Part shown: positions 60,256-64,000 of the stretch, piece after piece
Layout: each line of letters begins with the position of its first letter
Position numbering within the stretch: the first letter of the stretch is position 1
Source: Tubulanus polymorphus
Taxonomy: Eukaryota; Nemertea; Palaeonemertea; Tubulaniformes; Tubulanidae
Assembly (NCBI RefSeq): GCF_964204645.1
Contig: NC_134029.1
Coordinates: forward strand, 1,621,001 to 1,685,000
DNA: 64,000 nt
Direction of reading: 5' to 3'
Position numbers and translations under genes: made by a program
Notes under the pieces: generated by a model
What the model was told of the DNA's origin: nothing
The model's input: the letters and a program-made list of their open reading frames with translations, nothing else
The model's database searches: none

Positions 60256-60261
60256 AATAAA
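60256..60261 (+). promoter_or_regulatory. Poly(A) signal of the MGA-like gene
   Basis: AATAAA lies about 400 bp after the stop codon; a second copy at 60619-60624 could end a longer transcript. Confidence 0.55.
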
Positions 60262-61755
60262 TCACATGTATAGTAGATTTGTCATCAAGTGACGTATTAT
60301 ATATAAAGTTAGTGCAAGGATATTGTCTATTGTCGGCTGCTATTCGCTTTGTTGCTGGGAATGCATTGAACTCGCTTTAGTTGTTATCGAATGTAAATTC
60401 GTTACATTATCGTCTTGTTTTTAGTGCCAATGTGTTGTATTTCCAATTCAATATACTAGGTATAGACTACGCGAGTTTCACTGTAATAGTAAAACCAATT
60501 TTTTTAGTGAAATGTCAAATATTTTTGTCGGCCTATTTGCTTCTAAACAATATCTTTGCGCATATTATGATGTAAATTAATTTCAGGTAAGAGTATAAGT
60601 ATTTGTACACAAAAAAAGAATAAAGTCTTTCACTGTATATGCAAGTTCATGTACGAGTTATGTTGTCTGTTTTGTCGAGGAAACGGGGATTTATTGAATC
60701 TTTAACAAAACCTGAGGAAAACAAAGAGGGATGTATGTATTTATCTACAATACTGAGGATAGAAGGAAAAGAAATACATGTAAACCCCACCTGAGTGACA
60801 GGAAGACAGCTGTAGCCATAGATATCCCTTCCAAAAAAAGAAGGCACGCCCGTAAAGCCCTAATTACAGTCCATTTCCTTTGCCGGATTCGAACCCAGGC
60901 CTTCAGAGCACTACATCTGAACACTAACCACTGCACCACTGAACTGGCTTGGTGTGTCTAGTCAGTAGGTGCTCACCATTTGCCCGTGGTGAGTAACTCG
61001 AAATGCAATACTCTAAACAAAACGTTGTTTATAACTAACGGCTCCTTAGTTGAAACAACCTATTTTACCCCGAGTCACGTGTTATCATTCTCTTAGATAA
61101 AACCAGAATAATATGCAAAAGATTAGCGATTGCTTCCTGATATATCAGAATTATATAATTCGAGGACCCGCTTCTGACACAAGACAATTAGAATATCTAT
61201 CTTCGCTGAGTTTTGAGGCTTTGGAGGATTCTTGTGGACCTGGGTTATCAATCTCATCCTTCAGATAATGTTCAATGAAATTCAGATGATTTTTTGAAAG
61301 CCTTCTGATCTCTGGGGTGCGGGGTCAGCTGCAGATATGTACACAAGCAGTGATAGTCCAGGACTGCGGTAAGCTGCAATCCATTCGTACAGTGTCGTCA
61401 TCTGCAGGATATTTCAGGAATCGCGACTGTAGTGCTGTGTCAAGTCGCGCCAGTACTGTCGCACGACCGATAGTGTTCGGTTCTGTCTGAGACAACGAGA
61501 GGCGATGTGAACGAGATTGAAGCGAAACTAAACTAGTCTTGAATGGTATAGAAAAAAAAACATTTACCGGTCAGTATAATACTTGATTTATTGATACAGA
61601 TATTTATATATAAACATTTAATATTCGCACTGATTGAAATAGGCTTTAGATAATTAGAGATGATGTATGTATTTTAAACAGACCTTCAACACGAAGAGGA
61701 TCCGTCTGTATTTGGACGTTACCCGAAACTAGAAATATTCGTCATTCTATTTCAG
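60262..61755. other. Intergenic region between the MGA-like and DCLK genes
   Basis: Apart from the SINE head I see no gene. The right part should hold the promoter and a spliced 5' UTR of the doublecortin gene, since an acceptor (ctatttcag) sits at 61755, 22 bp before its ATG. Confidence 0.5.
60881..60948 (-). mobile_element. tRNA-derived SINE head
   Basis: On the minus strand the A box (TGGTGCAGTGGTTAGTG) and B box (GGGTTCGAATCC) of a pol III promoter are intact. A paired TTCAGA/TCTGAA anticodon-like stem lies between them. The acceptor stem does not pair, so this is not a working tRNA gene. The SINE body should extend left, over about 60,800-60,880. Confidence 0.6.
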
Positions 61756-61777
61756 GTTTTTAAACGTAACTGCTAAA

Positions 61778-62458
61778 ATGGCAACTGAAACTAACGGTTA
61801 TGGGTTGAACGAACATTTTCAAAGCGATGATGGACGATCTTACAGTAGAAACGGATCGAGCAGTCCGGCTAGAGCTAGAAGTATGATGAACGTGGTCGAC
61901 GGGCGACGTGCGAAAAAAGTACGATTTTACCGAAACGGAGATCGGTTTTATAAAGGACTCGTTTATGCCGTGTCCCCGGATAGATTCAGAACATTTGAAT
62001 CACTTTTAGCTGAACTAACTTCCAGCCCTTTATGTAACAGAGTGGTTTTACCGAATGGAGTCCGGGCCGTGTTCAGCTTGGACGGCACCAGGAAAATATC
62101 GGATTTAGAACAACTCGAAGACGGTGAAAGTTACGTCTGCGCATCGGGAGAAATATTCAAAAAAGCTGAATATCAAAAAAGCCGGAATCCCACTTGGAAT
62201 CCGAATGTAAAAACTTTCGATACGCAAGAAGGATTCACAACTTCGTTATCTCAAAATAATTTCGATCTTGGTAGAGATGTTATTAAACCTAAACTAGTGA
62301 CAGTAATTCGTAACGGAATGAAACCGCGCAAGGCCGTCAGAATTCTACTGAACAGAAAAACTGCCAAATCATTCGACCAAGTTCTGACTGATATCACAAA
62401 CGCGATCAAATTAGATTCGGGAGCCGTCCGTAAAATATTCACCTTGGACGGGAAACCG
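61778..62458 (+). CDS. DCLK1: Doublecortin-domain protein (DCX/DCLK), first coding exon
   Basis: One exon of 227 codons ends at a donor (CCG|gtaagt) and reads out of the window. The first doublecortin domain starts near residue 45 (KKVRFYRNGDRFYKGLVYAV) and the second near residue 169 (PKLVTVIRNGMKPRKAVRIL). The linker keeps NPTWNPNVKTFDTQEGF. This one-exon arrangement of both domains is typical of the DCX/DCLK family. The protein should bind microtubules. Whether the kinase domain of DCLK follows cannot be seen, so DCX versus DCLK is open. The reading frame continues into the intron to a stop at 62521, which is an artefact of intron read-through. Confidence 0.93.
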
Positions 62459-64000
62459 GTAAGTGAAACAAATATAATGACATTCACTAGAGTAGTGAAC
62501 TCACGTTTTCGAAGATTTTGATTGCATTCATTACAGCGATTCATAATTTTGAAATTATAAGAAGTTCCAAAAGCTGAAGTGAAAATATAAACTTCTCGCT
62601 TTAGAAGTATTTATAGTATATTTAAGATATAGATCAAATTCTCTTTACTTTGCGGAATTTATGTATAATGATTTGTTGGTTCAGGCTTTCACGCGTAATC
62701 TAGTTTTTATTTCTTGACTTCTGAAGTGTAAATAAAGAATTTAGCTAAACGGAGCCATAAATGTGGACCAGGTCATAAAACACTAAATGAATAGAGAATA
62801 TTGCATGATTCGACACTGCTAACCTAATCAAAGAGTGATTTTACTACGTCTTGTAAATCCACTCTCAATGCCTAATTCGCTGATCCTAGTTGTAAATCCA
62901 ATAATCTCGAGAGTTAATCCAATATATTTACATCGTGTCTGTTTTTAGTTTCCACTCTCAAGAAATGGTTTTTACTTGTCTTATTTAGAGACAGCATTTT
63001 ACAACGCTTAATGAATTCTCATTCTTTTTCAATTGCTGAACAGATTAATGACATTTTGCACCAAAAAAAAATACTTATTTCAAATCTACATTCATAGACA
63101 TAGGGAACATATAAAATATCTGTGAAACAATGAACCTAGGTTTTGCTTATTGCGAGGCAAAACATTTCACCATGGTTTTCACTTTCGTTTGAGAAATAAT
63201 CTCCATTGGGTTTCACATTATCCCTCCAGTCGTGAACTCATTATTACTAATTCTACCGTAAAATGTTTTGTATCTCTGAAATATGGGACGTTAATTGCCA
63301 CCTGACTTACGTTGTGTCGCTGTATTAAACATTTTCTAATGGGAGAAAAGGGTTTTTGTCACATCATATTGATTTCCATAATGGAACACAGATACGTATG
63401 GATTGAGACACACGAACCTGTAAGAATATGACGTATTGAAGCAGTAAACCAGTTCTTTATTTCTTTATAAACACAGAAATAACTGACAGATTCACATTGA
63501 CTAAATTTCTAATGTTGAGAAAACTAAAAAATGAAAAAACTTTTTGTATATATGTATATATACATATATAGCCTATATTAGTTTCGGCTGATATTGAATT
63601 GGAAATAAAGGCAAAACAATGTCACCTTACAGACCTCAGGGTTATGCAAGTTCGAAGTCTATCGGGATCAGAATTAAAATTCTTTTTTCTCGGGGTTAAG
63701 CAAGTTATATTTGAAGATTTTGAATAAGTCGACTAATACCATCAGAAATGGTCGTCTAATTGCATCTACACATATATAATTATTTGTGGTGTATCTGTGA
63801 TTCAGTATTCTGCCTGTGACACTGTTGTAGTATAGGAGGGTGAGTCATTAAACCACTTGATGACTCCTTCCTCTCTCAGCTCAGAAAACTGATCAATCAT
63901 GCGACGACTTAATGCGTAATCCTCTATAAACCAACAGGTTCCCACAGCACTCTCCAAACGTCATATTTATACATTATTAGATACATACGTTTATTTATAA
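62459..64000. other. Intron of the doublecortin-like gene
   Basis: AT-rich non-coding sequence follows the donor. It includes a short palindromic TATATA run near 63546-63570. No further exon is evident before the window ends. Confidence 0.6.

Noticed and set aside
62251..62544. A minus-strand open frame over the doublecortin exon
   Set aside because: It is the antisense shadow of a confidently assigned doublecortin domain.

Overview
The window is animal nuclear DNA. It is AT-rich and intron-dense, with GT-AG splice sites throughout, short introns (mostly 100-700 bp) and many small inverted-repeat elements. The proteins look like typical bilaterian orthologues, close to vertebrate family members with extra tails. 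I guess an invertebrate, perhaps a lophotrochozoan, but species and phylum cannot be fixed from the sequence. I found no operon-like structure, CRISPR array, virus or prokaryotic gene.

Layout, left to right. Positions 1-4,255 are non-coding with dispersed repeats and an RFX X-box. A PA-TM-RING E3 ligase of the goliath/RNF150/RNF130 type runs on the minus strand (13,583 to 4,256, six exons); its first intron holds a 1.4 kb, 38-bp minisatellite (about 10,692-12,085). An ANKLE2-like gene follows on the minus strand (18,528 to 14,740), head-to-head with a DELE1-like gene on the plus strand (19,572-22,546). Snurportin-1 (23,320-25,904) and mitochondrial GatB (26,340-29,017) follow on the plus strand. 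A 27-exon CYFIP gene (39,543 to 30,693) and an SLC10A7 transporter (42,780 to 40,552) lie on the minus strand. MCTS1 (43,371-44,496, plus) is head-to-head with SLC10A7. A very large MGA-like gene (47,167-59,860, plus) sits downstream of a tandem array carrying YY1-like motifs. The first coding exon of a doublecortin/DCLK gene (61,778-62,458, plus) runs off the right edge.

The genes are unrelated housekeeping and signalling genes: ubiquitin ligation, BAF/nuclear envelope regulation, mitochondrial stress signalling, snRNP import, mitochondrial translation, actin nucleation, transport, translation re-initiation, chromatin repression and microtubule binding. Two head-to-head pairs (ANKLE2/DELE1 and SLC10A7/MCTS1) probably share promoter regions.

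Points most worth a second look: the MGA-like gene shows no T-box in the window and lies beside an array of YY1-type motifs; the ANKLE2-like gene has no visible LEM or membrane segment; snurportin has an added lysine/glutamate-rich and RGG-type tail; the minisatellite is open in all three plus-strand frames and encodes the same peptide in each; two perfect X-boxes precede orphan exon-like sequences; and at least seven small MITE-like families are present. Exon boundaries were read by eye and checked for phase. No alignment or database search was run.
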